This document shows positions 8,505-17,301 of a stretch of 64,000 nucleotides of DNA, piece by piece (the stretch's first letter is position 1; every line of letters begins with the position of its first letter). Under the pieces are notes generated by a model that was given only the letters and a program-made list of their open reading frames with translations, made no database searches and was not told where the DNA came from. A program made the position numbers and the translations under genes. This DNA comes from Gleimia hominis (GTDB lineage Bacteria > Actinomycetota > Actinomycetes > Actinomycetales > Actinomycetaceae). Location of the stretch: the NCBI RefSeq assembly GCF_002871945.2, contig NZ_CP126963.1, forward strand, positions 310,001 through 374,000, read 5' to 3'.

Positions 8505-8813
8505 ATGTTGTTAGCGTTTTCAATCGCCCCGCAGTCCACTGATGACCCGGATGGGTCGGTAGCTAAAGCTGTGGCTGCTGCGATTAAGGTTGTGCGCGAA
8601 TCGGGGTTGCCGCACGAAACCACGTCGATGTTCACGACCCTTGAGGGGGAGTGGGATGAGATTATGGCGGTCGTAAAGCAGTGCGTTGATGAGCTGAATA
8701 AGCACACTAACCGCATCTCCCTGGTGATGAAAGCAGATATTCGCCCGGGCTATGAGGGGCAGTTGAGCGCTAAGGTGGAGCGCGTTAACGCACTTATTGG
8801 TGAGGACAAGTAG
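8505..8813 (+). CDS. MTH1187/YkoF-like thiamine-binding protein
   Basis: 102 residues. The pattern LLAFSIAPQSTDD..SVAKAVAAAIKVVRESGLPHETTSMFTTLEGEWDEIMAVVKQCVDEL is the MTH1187 family (DUF77): a ferredoxin-like fold that assembles as a tetramer and binds thiamine or a related small molecule. It stands alone; no thiamine biosynthesis gene or TPP riboswitch is visible nearby. GGAGAGAGGACACGATC before the ATG supplies the ribosome binding site. Confidence 0.88.
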   Translation: MLLAFSIAPQSTDDPDGSVAKAVAAAIKVVRESGLPHETTSMFTTLEGEWDEIMAVVKQCVDELNKHTNRISLVMKADIRPGYEGQLSAKVERVNALIGEDK

Positions 8814-8927
8814 CAGTAAGGCACGGAGTGGACAAGGCGTGCAAATCGGTTTCTGCGTGTGCAACTAACCCGAGAGTCCAAGCAAAACCAAACTGGCATA
8901 TGAGCCAGAAAACACCCCGTAAGGCAT

Positions 8928-8967
8928 AAAAAAGATGCTGGTTTGGATTGTGTCCAAACCAGCATCT
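8928..8967 (-). terminator. Intrinsic terminator of ssrA
   Basis: A perfect 15-bp stem (AGATGCTGGTTTGGA at 8933-8947 pairing with 8953-8967), a 5-base loop and, on the minus strand, a run of six U (bases 8933-8928). It starts 3 bases after the tmRNA CCA end. Confidence 0.92.
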
Positions 8968-8970
8968 AGT

Positions 8971-9340
8971 TGGTGGAGGCGACGGGAATTGAACCCGTGT
9001 CCAACGCTGAAACCCGATGTCTTCTCCGGGCGCAGTCTGCGGAAAATATTTCTCAGCCAACACTTAACGCGCAGACACGCGAAGGGCTGGCTCAGTTAAC
9101 TAAGTGTCGGTCGCTACCGGTTAACGCGATAGAAACCCAGTGGCCTTGCAAACGACGCCAGGATCCGGGCTCAAGGCAGCACCCGGGCTGACGGACTTGC
9201 TCGCTAGCTTAGGCTGCGAGTGCGAAGTCGGTGCGGTTATGTTCAGCACCTATTGTTTGAATACGTGGTTAACGAGGTCAGTAAACATCCTCGGCCCGCT
9301 TCATACCGATCAATCAACGCTGTCGAAACCGATCGCCCCC
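8971..9340 (-). ncRNA. ssrA: Transfer-messenger RNA (tmRNA)
   Basis: 370 nt on the minus strand. The 5' end at 9340 reads GGGGGCGATCGGTTTCGACA. The 3' end at 8971 is the T-arm and acceptor GGGTTCAATTCCCGTCGCC followed by TCCACCA, pairing with the 5' GGGGGCGA. The tag frame is at 9247-9209: GCT GAA CAT ... GCA GCC TAA, encoding AEHNRTDFALAA. The terminal ALAA degron is recognised by ClpXP-type proteases. The tag resembles those I recall for actinobacteria (ADSHQRDYALAA in mycobacteria). The RNA works with SmpB to rescue stalled ribosomes. Confidence 0.97.
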
Positions 9341-9679
9341 TATGTAATTCACAACTGCGCAAACAGAGCTGCTGACGCATCTTCAATGTGCTATTGACAC
9401 ATCGCCGACGTGCCACCGGCGCATCTTCAACGTGTTTGCAAACAAGAGTGCCGAAAATTCGGCGAAACCTGTTTAACACGTGTGCACGCGCGCTGAATGC
9501 GGTCTTTTAGTATATGCGTGCGGCGGCGTAAAGGCAATCCCTAAACGGGTTCTAAATGGTTGGTTGCGAAGTGGAAGGGGTGAATGACATAACTTGGCGG
9601 TGATGCTACTGTGGCGTTGCGGCGGTAGTTTCGTAAAGTGATAGCAGCGAAGGCTAAAACAGTGTAAAGTGTGCGTGTG
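9341..9679. other. Intergenic region between ssrA and the cyclase gene
   Basis: 339 bases carrying divergent promoters for ssrA (minus) and the adenylate cyclase (plus). It holds a direct repeat of GCATCTTCAAYGTG (9378-9391 and 9421-9434), a palindrome GCCGAAAATTCGGC at 9450-9463 and an overlapping GTTTGCAAAC palindrome at 9434-9443. No coding frame stands out. I could not place convincing -35/-10 pairs. Confidence 0.5.
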
Positions 9680-10756
9680 ATGCGTGCCACTGAAGATTCT
9701 AATGAAAGCCAGTTCAACGAGGGCCACTCAACGGCCGACGCCTACCAAAAAGAACTCTTAGGTGGGCGCCCATCACTGACCGCTCACGACCTCGCCACCG
9801 AAACAGAAACGCCTTTGTCCCGCGTTAAAGCGTACTGGGTTGCGATGGGGTTTGAACCTCCAGAACCGGATCATGTTCAATTCACCCCCGAGGACCTACG
9901 GGCATATCAGAGGTGGACGGACCTCATTGAATCTGGCAAAATCGACCTCCCCACCGGCCTATCGTTGGTGCGCGCGCAATCTCACATTACCGACCGGTTA
10001 ACCCTGTGGCAGTCAGAAGCGCTTATCGCGGATGTTACCCGGCGTTACACCCTCGACGACACCACGGCACGCCTCGTCATCATGGACAAATTCCGCGAGT
10101 TTTTCGAGTTTTTTGAAGACGAACTAATCTACTCGTGGCGCCGCCAACTCAACTCCCTCATACACCGGCTAGATCAAGAAGTGGGACACCGGGGAATGGA
10201 ACACGAACGCGACCACTTCCCACTAATTCGCACACTCGGATTTGTAGACATGGTTTCTTACACGTCCAACTCCGTGAAACTGCCCAGCCAAGACCTCGTG
10301 GGATTAATCGACAAGTTCGAAACCGTGTGCCGCGTAGCAATCCCATCAGCGGGAGGAAGGCTCGTGAAAACTATTGGGGACGCCGCGTTCTACATTGCAG
10401 ACGACCTGCACACCGGTCTGAACGTAGTTACAAACCTGGTGGAAGAAATCAACTCTTCAGGGCAACTCCTGCCGGTGCGGGCCTCCGTGGTGCAAGGCTC
10501 CGTGTTCTCCAGATCCGGGGACGTGTTCGGACCATCCGTTAACCTCGCGTCTCGATTGGTAGATGTTGCCCCAGTGGGGCAGATATTAACGGACGCAACC
10601 ACCGCCTCCCACATCGCGAACGGCGAAGCGGGGCAACAGTACGAAGTACAAGCGGCAAAGGAAGCGGACTTACGCGGAGTAGGGCGCGTAGTACCTTTCC
10701 TAGTGACAACCAAGACGAGTGACAAATGGGAAGAGGCGGAATCAAACGAGAACTAA
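9680..10756 (+). CDS. Class III adenylate cyclase
   Basis: 358 residues from ATG 9680 (GTG 9671 is also possible; neither has a good Shine-Dalgarno site). The N-terminal 180 residues are helical and resemble the autoinhibitory, pH-sensing domain of mycobacterial Rv1264/Rv2212. The C-terminal cyclase homology domain shows GFVDMVSYT (first metal Asp), VKTIGDAAFYIADD (second metal Asp) and GDVFGPSVNLASRL with the transition-state Asn and Arg. It makes cAMP from ATP in the cytoplasm. A two-component system starts 136 bases downstream on the same strand. The regulatory input is not visible. Confidence 0.87.
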   Translation: MRATEDSNESQFNEGHSTADAYQKELLGGRPSLTAHDLATETETPLSRVKAYWVAMGFEPPEPDHVQFTPEDLRAYQRWTDLIESGKIDLPTGLSLVRAQSHITDRLTLWQSEALIADVTRRYTLDDTTARLVIMDKFREFFEFFEDELIYSWRRQLNSLIHRLDQEVGHRGMEHERDHFPLIRTLGFVDMVSYTSNSVKLPSQDLVGLIDKFETVCRVAIPSAGGRLVKTIGDAAFYIADDLHTGLNVVTNLVEEINSSGQLLPVRASVVQGSVFSRSGDVFGPSVNLASRLVDVAPVGQILTDATTASHIANGEAGQQYEVQAAKEADLRGVGRVVPFLVTTKTSDKWEEAESNEN

Positions 10757-10892
10757 TTGAGACCACGGACACGTCACGCCAAACAATAAAATAATGGTAA
10801 AGTGCAATTTGAGATTGGGGTTTTCCCTACAGAACTGACGACATTGAAGAACCGTCCACCATTAGTTGGGGAACACAAAGTTAGGAAACACC

Positions 10893-11564
10893 GTGACTAC
10901 AGTACTTTTGGTAGAGGATGATACCGCCATTGCAGAACCGCTCACGCGTGCACTTTCACGCGAAGGCTACGAGGTGCGCGCGCACGAAACTGGGGGAGCA
11001 GCACTCAAAGAAGCAGCTCGCAGCGACCTCATCGTGCTGGACCTGGGATTACCAGACATGGACGGACTCGATGTGGCACGCCAGGTACGAGCCGAAGGGT
11101 TGAGCACACCGATTCTGATTCTAACGGCCCGCGCAGACGAGGTAGACATGGTAGTCGGACTCGACGCCGGGGCCGATGACTACGTGACAAAACCGTTCCG
11201 CTTGGCAGAACTGCTGGCACGCGTGCGCGCACTGCTGCGCCGCGCCTCCGGGGAAGACCACGAAGGGGACTTGATTGCCCAGGACGTGCGGGTAGATGTG
11301 AACGCACACCGCGCCTTCTTAGGGGACGAAGAACTGCAGCTTACCGTGAAGGAATTCGAACTGCTCCGCGTCCTAGTGCGAGAAGCTGGCAACGTGGTAG
11401 GGCGCGAAACACTGATGCGGGAAGTGTGGGGGTCGGACCCAACTGGATCCACTAAAACTTTGGACATGCACGTTTCTTGGTTGCGCCGCAAACTGGGGGA
11501 TGACGCGATGCGTCCACGTTACATCTCAACGGTTCGCGGCATGGGGTTCCGGTTCGAAAAATAA
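10893..11564 (+). CDS. OmpR-family response regulator
   Basis: 223 residues from GTG 10893, chosen for the AGGAAA 5 bases upstream; the TTG at 10866 would add a lead not typical of the family. The receiver domain has the acidic pair (VEDD), phospho-acceptor Asp50 (LIVLDLGLPDMDG), Thr near 78 (ILTAR) and Lys100 (DDYVTKPF). The C-terminal winged helix ends with LDMHVSWLRRKLGDD and ISTVRGMGFRF, normal for OmpR/PhoB regulators. The sensor kinase follows 38 bases later. Regulon unknown. Confidence 0.93.
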   Translation: MTTVLLVEDDTAIAEPLTRALSREGYEVRAHETGGAALKEAARSDLIVLDLGLPDMDGLDVARQVRAEGLSTPILILTARADEVDMVVGLDAGADDYVTKPFRLAELLARVRALLRRASGEDHEGDLIAQDVRVDVNAHRAFLGDEELQLTVKEFELLRVLVREAGNVVGRETLMREVWGSDPTGSTKTLDMHVSWLRRKLGDDAMRPRYISTVRGMGFRFEK

Positions 11565-11602
11565 CAAGCCCCCGGCTTCAGTTCGACGAGTAGTAGGTTA
11601 GT

Positions 11603-12925
11603 TTGCGTTCACGCACAATAAAAATGATCGCCACGGCTGTGACCGTGGCGGTCCTCATCCTCGGGATTCCCGCAATCGTGGTTTCTTCTATGCTCGTGTG
11701 GAACTCAGAAGAAAACGTGGTGCAAATGCGAACGCAGACAATCGGGAACGCGATTGAACGCCGCATCACCGAAGGGCAACCGTTGGTGCGCAACAATGAT
11801 GACTTGTGGGCGCGCAGCTCCGGGTCGGATGTGGCCACGATGATCCGGATCTACGCCCCCGGACACGACCCCATTGTGATCGGAAAAGAAGTCATGGGCC
11901 CAAGGTTGCGAGGGATGACGGTAACTACGTCCGGTGCCACAGTGCGCATCGAGCAGTCCGCGAAAACCGTGGGCTGGCGCATCTTCCGCGTGTGCTTAGC
12001 GTACGTGGGGGGCATAGTCGTTTCCCTAGCCGCCGGCTGGTGGTTAGCCTTACGCGGCTCCCGGCAGATTTCCGCGCCGCTAATTTACCTCGCTGCGCAA
12101 GCCGAGCAGATTGGTGCGGGCCAAGTGCGTGCCCGCGTGCGTCCTTCTGGGATTGAGGAGATTGACCTGGTCCAAGAAGAACTGGCGCGCACCGGAGAGC
12201 GCATGGCTGGGCGGCTTGCTGCGGAACGGCAGTTCGCTTCCAACGCGTCACACCAGTTACGCACGCCCCTCACAGCGCTTTCCATGCGGCTGGAAGAAAT
12301 CGAACTCACCAGTGACGACGACCACGTGCGAACGGAAGCGCACGCGTGTTTGGAGCAGGTGGATCGGCTCACGCAAGTCGTTAGTGATCTGCTTGCGCAA
12401 ACGAAACAAGCGGGGGCTAATACCGAAGCAGTACACGTGCTAGAAGTGTTCAACCAGCAGCGCGAAGAGTGGGAGTCTGCGTTCGAAGCGCAGGGCCGCG
12501 AACTCGTGTTTAAAGATGAAGCGGCGCAGCCCGTGCTGGCGGATCCGTCGATTTTGTCACAAGCCCTCGCGACCCTCATTGAAAACTCACTTAACTACGG
12601 GGATGGGACCACCCGGGTGGTGTGCCGCCCCGGGACGAGCAGCCGCAGCGTCTTCCTGGTCGTGTCCGATGAGGGCGAAGGAGTGGGCGAGGACCTGCAG
12701 CAACGGATCTTTGAAAAAGGTGTGTCCGGACACGGTTCCACCGGCATCGGCCTGCCTCTCGCGCGTTCACTCGTGCAAAGCGCGGGTGGGCGGTTGGAGC
12801 TCACAGATGCGCCCACCGCGGAGTTCACGATTTCACTCGCTGCCATGCCCGCATCCCTCGACCCCGATGTAGTTATGCCCCAAGGTCCGCTCGTGTCAGT
12901 GGGAAGACGCTCCCGGCGCCTATAG
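11603..12925 (+). CDS. Sensor histidine kinase
   Basis: 440 residues from TTG 11603 (ATG 11624 lacks any ribosome binding site). The layout is helix 1 (about 8-30), an extracytoplasmic sensor of about 95 residues, helix 2 (about 128-150), HAMP, HisKA with the phospho-acceptor in SNASHQLRTPLTAL, and HATPase with N (LIENSLNYGD), DEGEGV and GSTGIGLPLARSLV. The F-box region (IFEKGVSGHG) is short. It is the cognate kinase of the regulator just upstream. The signal is unknown. Confidence 0.9.
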   Translation: MRSRTIKMIATAVTVAVLILGIPAIVVSSMLVWNSEENVVQMRTQTIGNAIERRITEGQPLVRNNDDLWARSSGSDVATMIRIYAPGHDPIVIGKEVMGPRLRGMTVTTSGATVRIEQSAKTVGWRIFRVCLAYVGGIVVSLAAGWWLALRGSRQISAPLIYLAAQAEQIGAGQVRARVRPSGIEEIDLVQEELARTGERMAGRLAAERQFASNASHQLRTPLTALSMRLEEIELTSDDDHVRTEAHACLEQVDRLTQVVSDLLAQTKQAGANTEAVHVLEVFNQQREEWESAFEAQGRELVFKDEAAQPVLADPSILSQALATLIENSLNYGDGTTRVVCRPGTSSRSVFLVVSDEGEGVGEDLQQRIFEKGVSGHGSTGIGLPLARSLVQSAGGRLELTDAPTAEFTISLAAMPASLDPDVVMPQGPLVSVGRRSRRL

Positions 12926-13001
12926 TTCCTAGGGGGCGGGGTCTGTACTTGCTTAGCATTGGTCCCGGAACGGTGAAACCAAAAAGGGTAAGCTAGAGCA
13001 C

Positions 13002-13973
13002 ATGAGCATTATGGTTGTAGGAGGCGCCGGTTATATCGGTGCGCACGTCGTGCGGCTGCTGCAAGAACGCGGTGACACGGTCGTGGTAGTTGATGATCTT
13101 TCTTACGGTAAGGCCGATCGGATCGGTGATTCAAAGCTAATTGAACTCGATGTTTCCACCGACCCTGCGTGCGACATCCTGGAAGATGCGATGAAGAAGC
13201 ACGAGGTCAGTGCCGTCATCCACTTCGCGGCTCGCAAGCAGGTGGGGGAATCCGTGCAGCGCCCCAACTGGTATTACCAGCAGAACGTGGGTGGGCTAGC
13301 GAACCTCATGACAGCGATGGAACGAGCCGGGGTTAAGCAACTAATCTTCTCTTCCTCAGCAGCCGTTTACGGGATGCCTCCCGTTGAGGTAGTTAAAGAG
13401 GACGAACAGTGCCATCCCATTAACCCGTATGGGGAAACAAAACTCGTGGGTGAATGGATGATGGCGAACAGTGCGCGCGCCTGGGGGTTGCGGTGGACAG
13501 CGCTGCGGTACTTTAACGCGGCGGGCTGTGGGTGGCCCGACTTAGAGGACCCCGCTACCCTCAACTTAATTCCAATCTTGCTTTCGAGGTTAGAGCAGGG
13601 CAAGAACCCGGTGATTTTCGGAACTGACTATGACACACCTGACGGCACGTGCATCCGCGATTACATCCACGTAACCGACCTGGCGAAAGCCCATATTGAC
13701 GCGTTAGACGCGTTGGAATCCGGTGGGGAGCAGACCCACAACGTGTACAACGTCGGAACGGGCAAAGGCACGTCCGTTAAGGAAATCATTGACGAACTGC
13801 GCCGCGTGTCAAACCTGGAACTGGAAGTGGAAGAAGCGCCGCGGCGGGCTGGCGATCCACCTCGCCTAATTGCCGACACCACGCGCATTACCACGGACCT
13901 GGGATTCAAGGCGACGCACAGTGTTCACGACATAGTTCGGTCCGCCTGGGACGCGTGGAAGGCGCGCCAATAG
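13002..13973 (+). CDS. galE: UDP-glucose 4-epimerase
   Basis: 323 residues, an extended short-chain dehydrogenase. The NAD-binding motif is GGAGYIGAHVV, the catalytic Ser is in FSSSAAVYG and Tyr/Lys in NPYGETKLV. It interconverts UDP-glucose and UDP-galactose for cell-surface sugars. The sequence AAGCGWPDLEDPATLNLIPILLSRL is typical. No Shine-Dalgarno site precedes the ATG. It is a single gene, converging on the LCP operon across a shared terminator. Confidence 0.93.
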   Translation: MSIMVVGGAGYIGAHVVRLLQERGDTVVVVDDLSYGKADRIGDSKLIELDVSTDPACDILEDAMKKHEVSAVIHFAARKQVGESVQRPNWYYQQNVGGLANLMTAMERAGVKQLIFSSSAAVYGMPPVEVVKEDEQCHPINPYGETKLVGEWMMANSARAWGLRWTALRYFNAAGCGWPDLEDPATLNLIPILLSRLEQGKNPVIFGTDYDTPDGTCIRDYIHVTDLAKAHIDALDALESGGEQTHNVYNVGTGKGTSVKEIIDELRRVSNLELEVEEAPRRAGDPPRLIADTTRITTDLGFKATHSVHDIVRSAWDAWKARQ

Positions 13974-14029
13974 GTAACTGCAGCTAGGTAACCGCTCCAA
14001 CGAGCAAGCCGTTTCTAACCGGCAAGCCA

Positions 14030-14070
14030 CCCCCTCCAGCCAATAAATAACCGGCTTGGAGGGGGATTTT
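14030..14070. terminator. Terminator between galE and the LCP operon
   Basis: A GC-rich hairpin: CCCCCTCCAGCC (14030-14041) pairs with GGCTTGGAGGGGG (14053-14065) with one bulged T, an 11-base loop, then TTTT on the plus strand. It serves galE and, lying just past the minus-strand stop at 14072, probably the LCP operon too. Confidence 0.78.
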
Positions 14071-14071
14071 A

Positions 14072-15532
14072 CTAGTAGGTGACCCCCCGAACCTGGTTCA
14101 AATCTGCTTGCGTTAAAGTACCGTCTTTCATTTTTTCAAAGAAGCTGGGGGCGCGTTCTTCATCGAGCTGCACCGCCGACCCCGCGTAGGTAGGCAGGTT
14201 AATGCGGGCGATGGGGGGAGCGCCGTTCAGATCCGACTTCATGACGGAACGGAAATCCCACGCCAGCCGCGCCACACCAAACGACCCCGTGCCGGTGTCA
14301 GTGGTTAACGCGTGCGCGGTTGCTCCCACGAGTTCCCTTTGCTTAAACGGGTTCAGCAGCAAGGATGGGGTCATAATTTCAGATGAGATAGCGCTGATAA
14401 CCTGTCGCTGTCGTTTCGCTCGCCCGATATCCCCCTCGGGATCTACCATGCGCATGCGCGCGAACGCCAGCGCCGTGTCCCCGTTGGAACGGTGACACCC
14501 GGACTTCCAAACCAGTTGCGAATCGTGGTCATTCACGTCGTAATCCAGGCACAGGTTCACCCCGCCCACGGCGTCAACCACGGACTTTAAACCATCCATA
14601 CCGATTTCTACGTATCGATCTACCTTGAGGCCCGTTAGGCCCTCAACGGTTTCAACCATGAGCGATGGGCCACCGAGAGAGTACGCGGCGTTCAGCTTGT
14701 TCTGGTTGTGACCGGGAATGCTCACCCACGTGTCGCGCGGCAAGGAAACGAGGGAAGTTTGGCCATTAGCTGCGCGGCGCAGCAGCAAAATCGTGTCCGT
14801 GCGCCCGCCTTCAGTGCCATCGTCTGGGGTGGCGCCATCACGCGAATCTGAACCGGCCAGGAGGTACGTGGTGCCCGATTGCGCTGGGGCAGAACTCAAC
14901 GCGTCAACGTGACTGATCTGTGTAGACGCCCAAAACGCTAAATAAGCAGGCCACGCCACCACCAGTAACACAAGTACAAGTAAGGTCGTGAGCACAACTC
15001 GGCGGCCGCGGTGAGGGCGGCGCCGCCGAACCGGGGCTGGTGAAGGCGCGCTCGGGCCGCTTGGTGGATTCGAATACTGCGGCTGGTACCCGCGGTTGTA
15101 TTGAGGTGAATACTCGCGGTGCACGTCCGTGCTCTCAGACCGCCGCCTGTCCACACTCGGTGCATACGACGGGGGCTGCGGGGCGTAAATAGCTTCCCTG
15201 GCAGAAGCGCCCTCCCTGCGGGCCGCTTGCTCGCGATAATAGTTGCGGTCGGGCGCAGCTGCCCCAGAACGATCAGTGGCCGCGCCCGTTTGGTTTTGGT
15301 GGAACACGGATTGGCGGCGTACCAAACGCGCCTGGTTATTGGCCGTAAAAACCCGGTCTCGCGCAGGGGGTGAAGACGAACTACGACCGCTGGGAGAGCG
15401 CCGAACGGCGTTATCCCTATCTTTGCTGGGGCGCGGCTGCCCGGTGCTGGAACGGCGGGAAACCCGTTTGGCACCACTTGAGGAGGGCCGCGCCCGGCGG
15501 TCCTTCGGGTTAAAAGACGGGGGGTTAGCCAT
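14072..15532 (-). CDS. LytR-CpsA-Psr (LCP) family ligase, long-tailed
   Basis: 486 residues. LCP proteins move polyprenyl-linked wall polymers onto peptidoglycan or protein. About 170 N-terminal residues are basic, Ser/Arg/Pro/Tyr-rich and disordered on the cytoplasmic side. One transmembrane helix (around 178-200) is followed by the LCP domain with the phosphate-binding Arg/Asp positions in GRTDTILLLR, SLPRDTWVSIPG, VGGVNLCLDY and ALAFARMRM. The long cytoplasmic tail is unusual in length and could bind partners or be phosphorylated; that is inference. Its start overlaps the stop of the upstream LCP gene by 8 bases. Confidence 0.9.
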   Translation of the reverse strand: MANPPSFNPKDRRARPSSSGAKRVSRRSSTGQPRPSKDRDNAVRRSPSGRSSSSPPARDRVFTANNQARLVRRQSVFHQNQTGAATDRSGAAAPDRNYYREQAARREGASAREAIYAPQPPSYAPSVDRRRSESTDVHREYSPQYNRGYQPQYSNPPSGPSAPSPAPVRRRRPHRGRRVVLTTLLVLVLLVVAWPAYLAFWASTQISHVDALSSAPAQSGTTYLLAGSDSRDGATPDDGTEGGRTDTILLLRRAANGQTSLVSLPRDTWVSIPGHNQNKLNAAYSLGGPSLMVETVEGLTGLKVDRYVEIGMDGLKSVVDAVGGVNLCLDYDVNDHDSQLVWKSGCHRSNGDTALAFARMRMVDPEGDIGRAKRQRQVISAISSEIMTPSLLLNPFKQRELVGATAHALTTDTGTGSFGVARLAWDFRSVMKSDLNGAPPIARINLPTYAGSAVQLDEERAPSFFEKMKDGTLTQADLNQVRGVTY

Positions 15533-16826
15533 TGGTCCGCGGCCGTTCCGGAACGTACTGCTTGTTGGGCTTGTCGTAGTCCTTAGAGTGTTCCTTGTCG
15601 GGTTCTAACGAGCCATCCTTGCGCACCTTGAACCAGGATCCATCCATGGTCCGATAAGTGGTGCCCGCTGGGAACGGCTTGTCATTCTTGAGTGCGTTCC
15701 ACACGTTCTCGGTGTCTTGGTTTGGAACCACCCGGTTCGAATCCCGCCGATCTGGATCCACCGGCATCGTGGAGAACTGCACTCCACTACCGGGAATGTC
15801 CTTAAGAGAGTTAGCCAGCCCCGCGCTCACAGACAGGTTCGTGAGGTTCTTTGATGTCTTCACGGATTCCAGTGCCGTCTTCACGAAGTTGTAAAGCTGG
15901 AGGGAATCTCCCAACCCCTTTTCTTTTGCGGTCGCTACAATTTTGCCGATCATCTGCTGCTGGCGAGTGATCCGATCTAGGTCCGAACCCGACCCGAGGC
16001 TGTGGCGCAACCGCGCGTATGCGAGAGCCTGATCTCCGTTCAACACGTGGCATCCAGCCTCAATATCCAAATCCGCTTCGTAATCGTGAATGGGCTCGTC
16101 AAAACACATCTCGATTCCACCGAGGGTTTCCACGGTCTTAATGAACCCGTCGAAATCCACTACCACCACTTCGTTAATATCAATCCCCGTGAGAGCCTCC
16201 GTGGTTTTCTTCACGCACGCCACACCCGCGGCCATGTTCTTCGGGTTTTCTTGCGCTCCCAGGCCCAGCGCCCAGTTGAACTGGCCGTAGTGCGGTACCG
16301 TCTGCGAACCATTTGTTAGTTTGCAAGCAGGTAGGTTCATGAGGGTATCTCGCGGAATCGCAATGAACTGGGCGCGCGAACGGTCTGCGCTGATGTGCAG
16401 CACCATCGTCACATCGTTGCGCATTCCCTCCTCATTGTCTTTATTGAAGTCTTGGTCTGCACGCTGATCAGACCCGACCACGAGGACGTTCAGTGCTCTG
16501 CCCGCATATGAATCCACCAGATTCGGTTGCTTATTGTGGTCTTCAAACGAATCCAAATTCAGCGCATTATTATCCAGCGAGTTTTTGAGATCGTAGTATA
16601 GTAATCCACCAAACGTGACAGCGAAAAGAACAGCCGCGAGGGCCGCTAGGGCCACGTATTTTTTCCATCTCGATTTGGTCTTGAGGTCCGTGGCGTGACG
16701 ATACTTCTGCTTTTTCCGCACGCGGGAGCGGCGGGGGAAACTGAGGGTTAATGCGTCTTCTGCGCGGCGTTTAACGTTGCGTTGAATCGTGTCCGGCGTG
16801 GGGTCGTTCGGTGTGTTAGTGCTCAT
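15525..16826 (-). CDS. LytR-CpsA-Psr (LCP) family ligase
   Basis: 433 residues. A basic N-terminus of about 50 residues is followed by one helix (YVALAALAAVLFAVTFGGLLYY) and the extracytoplasmic LCP domain: GMRNDVTMVLHI, AIPRDTLMNLP, LGGIEMCFDE and ALAYARLRHSLGSGSDLDR. Two Cys pairs could form disulfides. It is followed by a second LCP gene in an overlapping arrangement and coupled (ATGA) to the DUF2304 gene upstream. The two LCPs probably attach the product of the envelope glycosyltransferases in this region. Confidence 0.92.
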   Translation of the reverse strand: MSTNTPNDPTPDTIQRNVKRRAEDALTLSFPRRSRVRKKQKYRHATDLKTKSRWKKYVALAALAAVLFAVTFGGLLYYDLKNSLDNNALNLDSFEDHNKQPNLVDSYAGRALNVLVVGSDQRADQDFNKDNEEGMRNDVTMVLHISADRSRAQFIAIPRDTLMNLPACKLTNGSQTVPHYGQFNWALGLGAQENPKNMAAGVACVKKTTEALTGIDINEVVVVDFDGFIKTVETLGGIEMCFDEPIHDYEADLDIEAGCHVLNGDQALAYARLRHSLGSGSDLDRITRQQQMIGKIVATAKEKGLGDSLQLYNFVKTALESVKTSKNLTNLSVSAGLANSLKDIPGSGVQFSTMPVDPDRRDSNRVVPNQDTENVWNALKNDKPFPAGTTYRTMDGSWFKVRKDGSLEPDKEHSKDYDKPNKQYVPERPRTNG

Positions 16827-17200
16827 TCGCCGCTCCCGTCGGAAGCTCGCGGTGGGAGAACGTTTTGGAGCGCCTGGTGACGCGCCAGCCGGGTGAGGCG
16901 CTTTTCCATATTGGATTCGCGCCGGTACGACGTGATCATTGTTGAAATAACCACCAGGGTGAGTCCGTATAGCAGCAGGTCACTACCACGCCCAACACCC
17001 ACGGCGTTCGCAACGCGGGTGAGTAGGGTGGGGAATACGGCCGCGATCATGGCTAACAGTATGAACAGCCAGATGCCCAGACGGCGGACGGCCAAGTGCT
17101 TAGCGGTGCGTACAGGCTGCATCATCACTAACCCAACGACGCATAACGCCAAGATCAATAGGGTCTTAACAACCCACTGTGAACCCAGTACTGCTGTCAC
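16823..17200 (-). CDS. DUF2304 membrane protein
   Basis: 125 residues with three predicted helices (around 9-27, 40-62 and 72-92) and a C-terminal basic cytoplasmic tail with coiled-coil character (NMEKRLTRLARHQALQ). The pattern matches DUF2304 proteins, which commonly sit next to polyprenol-linked sugar transferases and LCP proteins. No enzymatic motif. The stop overlaps the LCP start at 16823-16826. Confidence 0.75.
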   Translation of the reverse strand: MTAVLGSQWVVKTLLILALCVVGLVMMQPVRTAKHLAVRRLGIWLFILLAMIAAVFPTLLTRVANAVGVGRGSDLLLYGLTLVVISTMITSYRRESNMEKRLTRLARHQALQNVLPPRASDGSGE

Positions 17201-17301
17201 TTAAAACTCCCCGTTCAAGGTCGTGTGCTGGCTGGTATGCGACTGCCACGCTTTTAGTAAACTCACGCGTAACATTGTTCCATCTTGGTTCCAAAACATC
17301 G

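Noticed and set aside
8971..9010. A tRNA gene suggested by the T-arm and CCA end
   Set aside because: This is the 3' tRNA-like end of tmRNA; the 5' partner lies 370 bases away at 9340.
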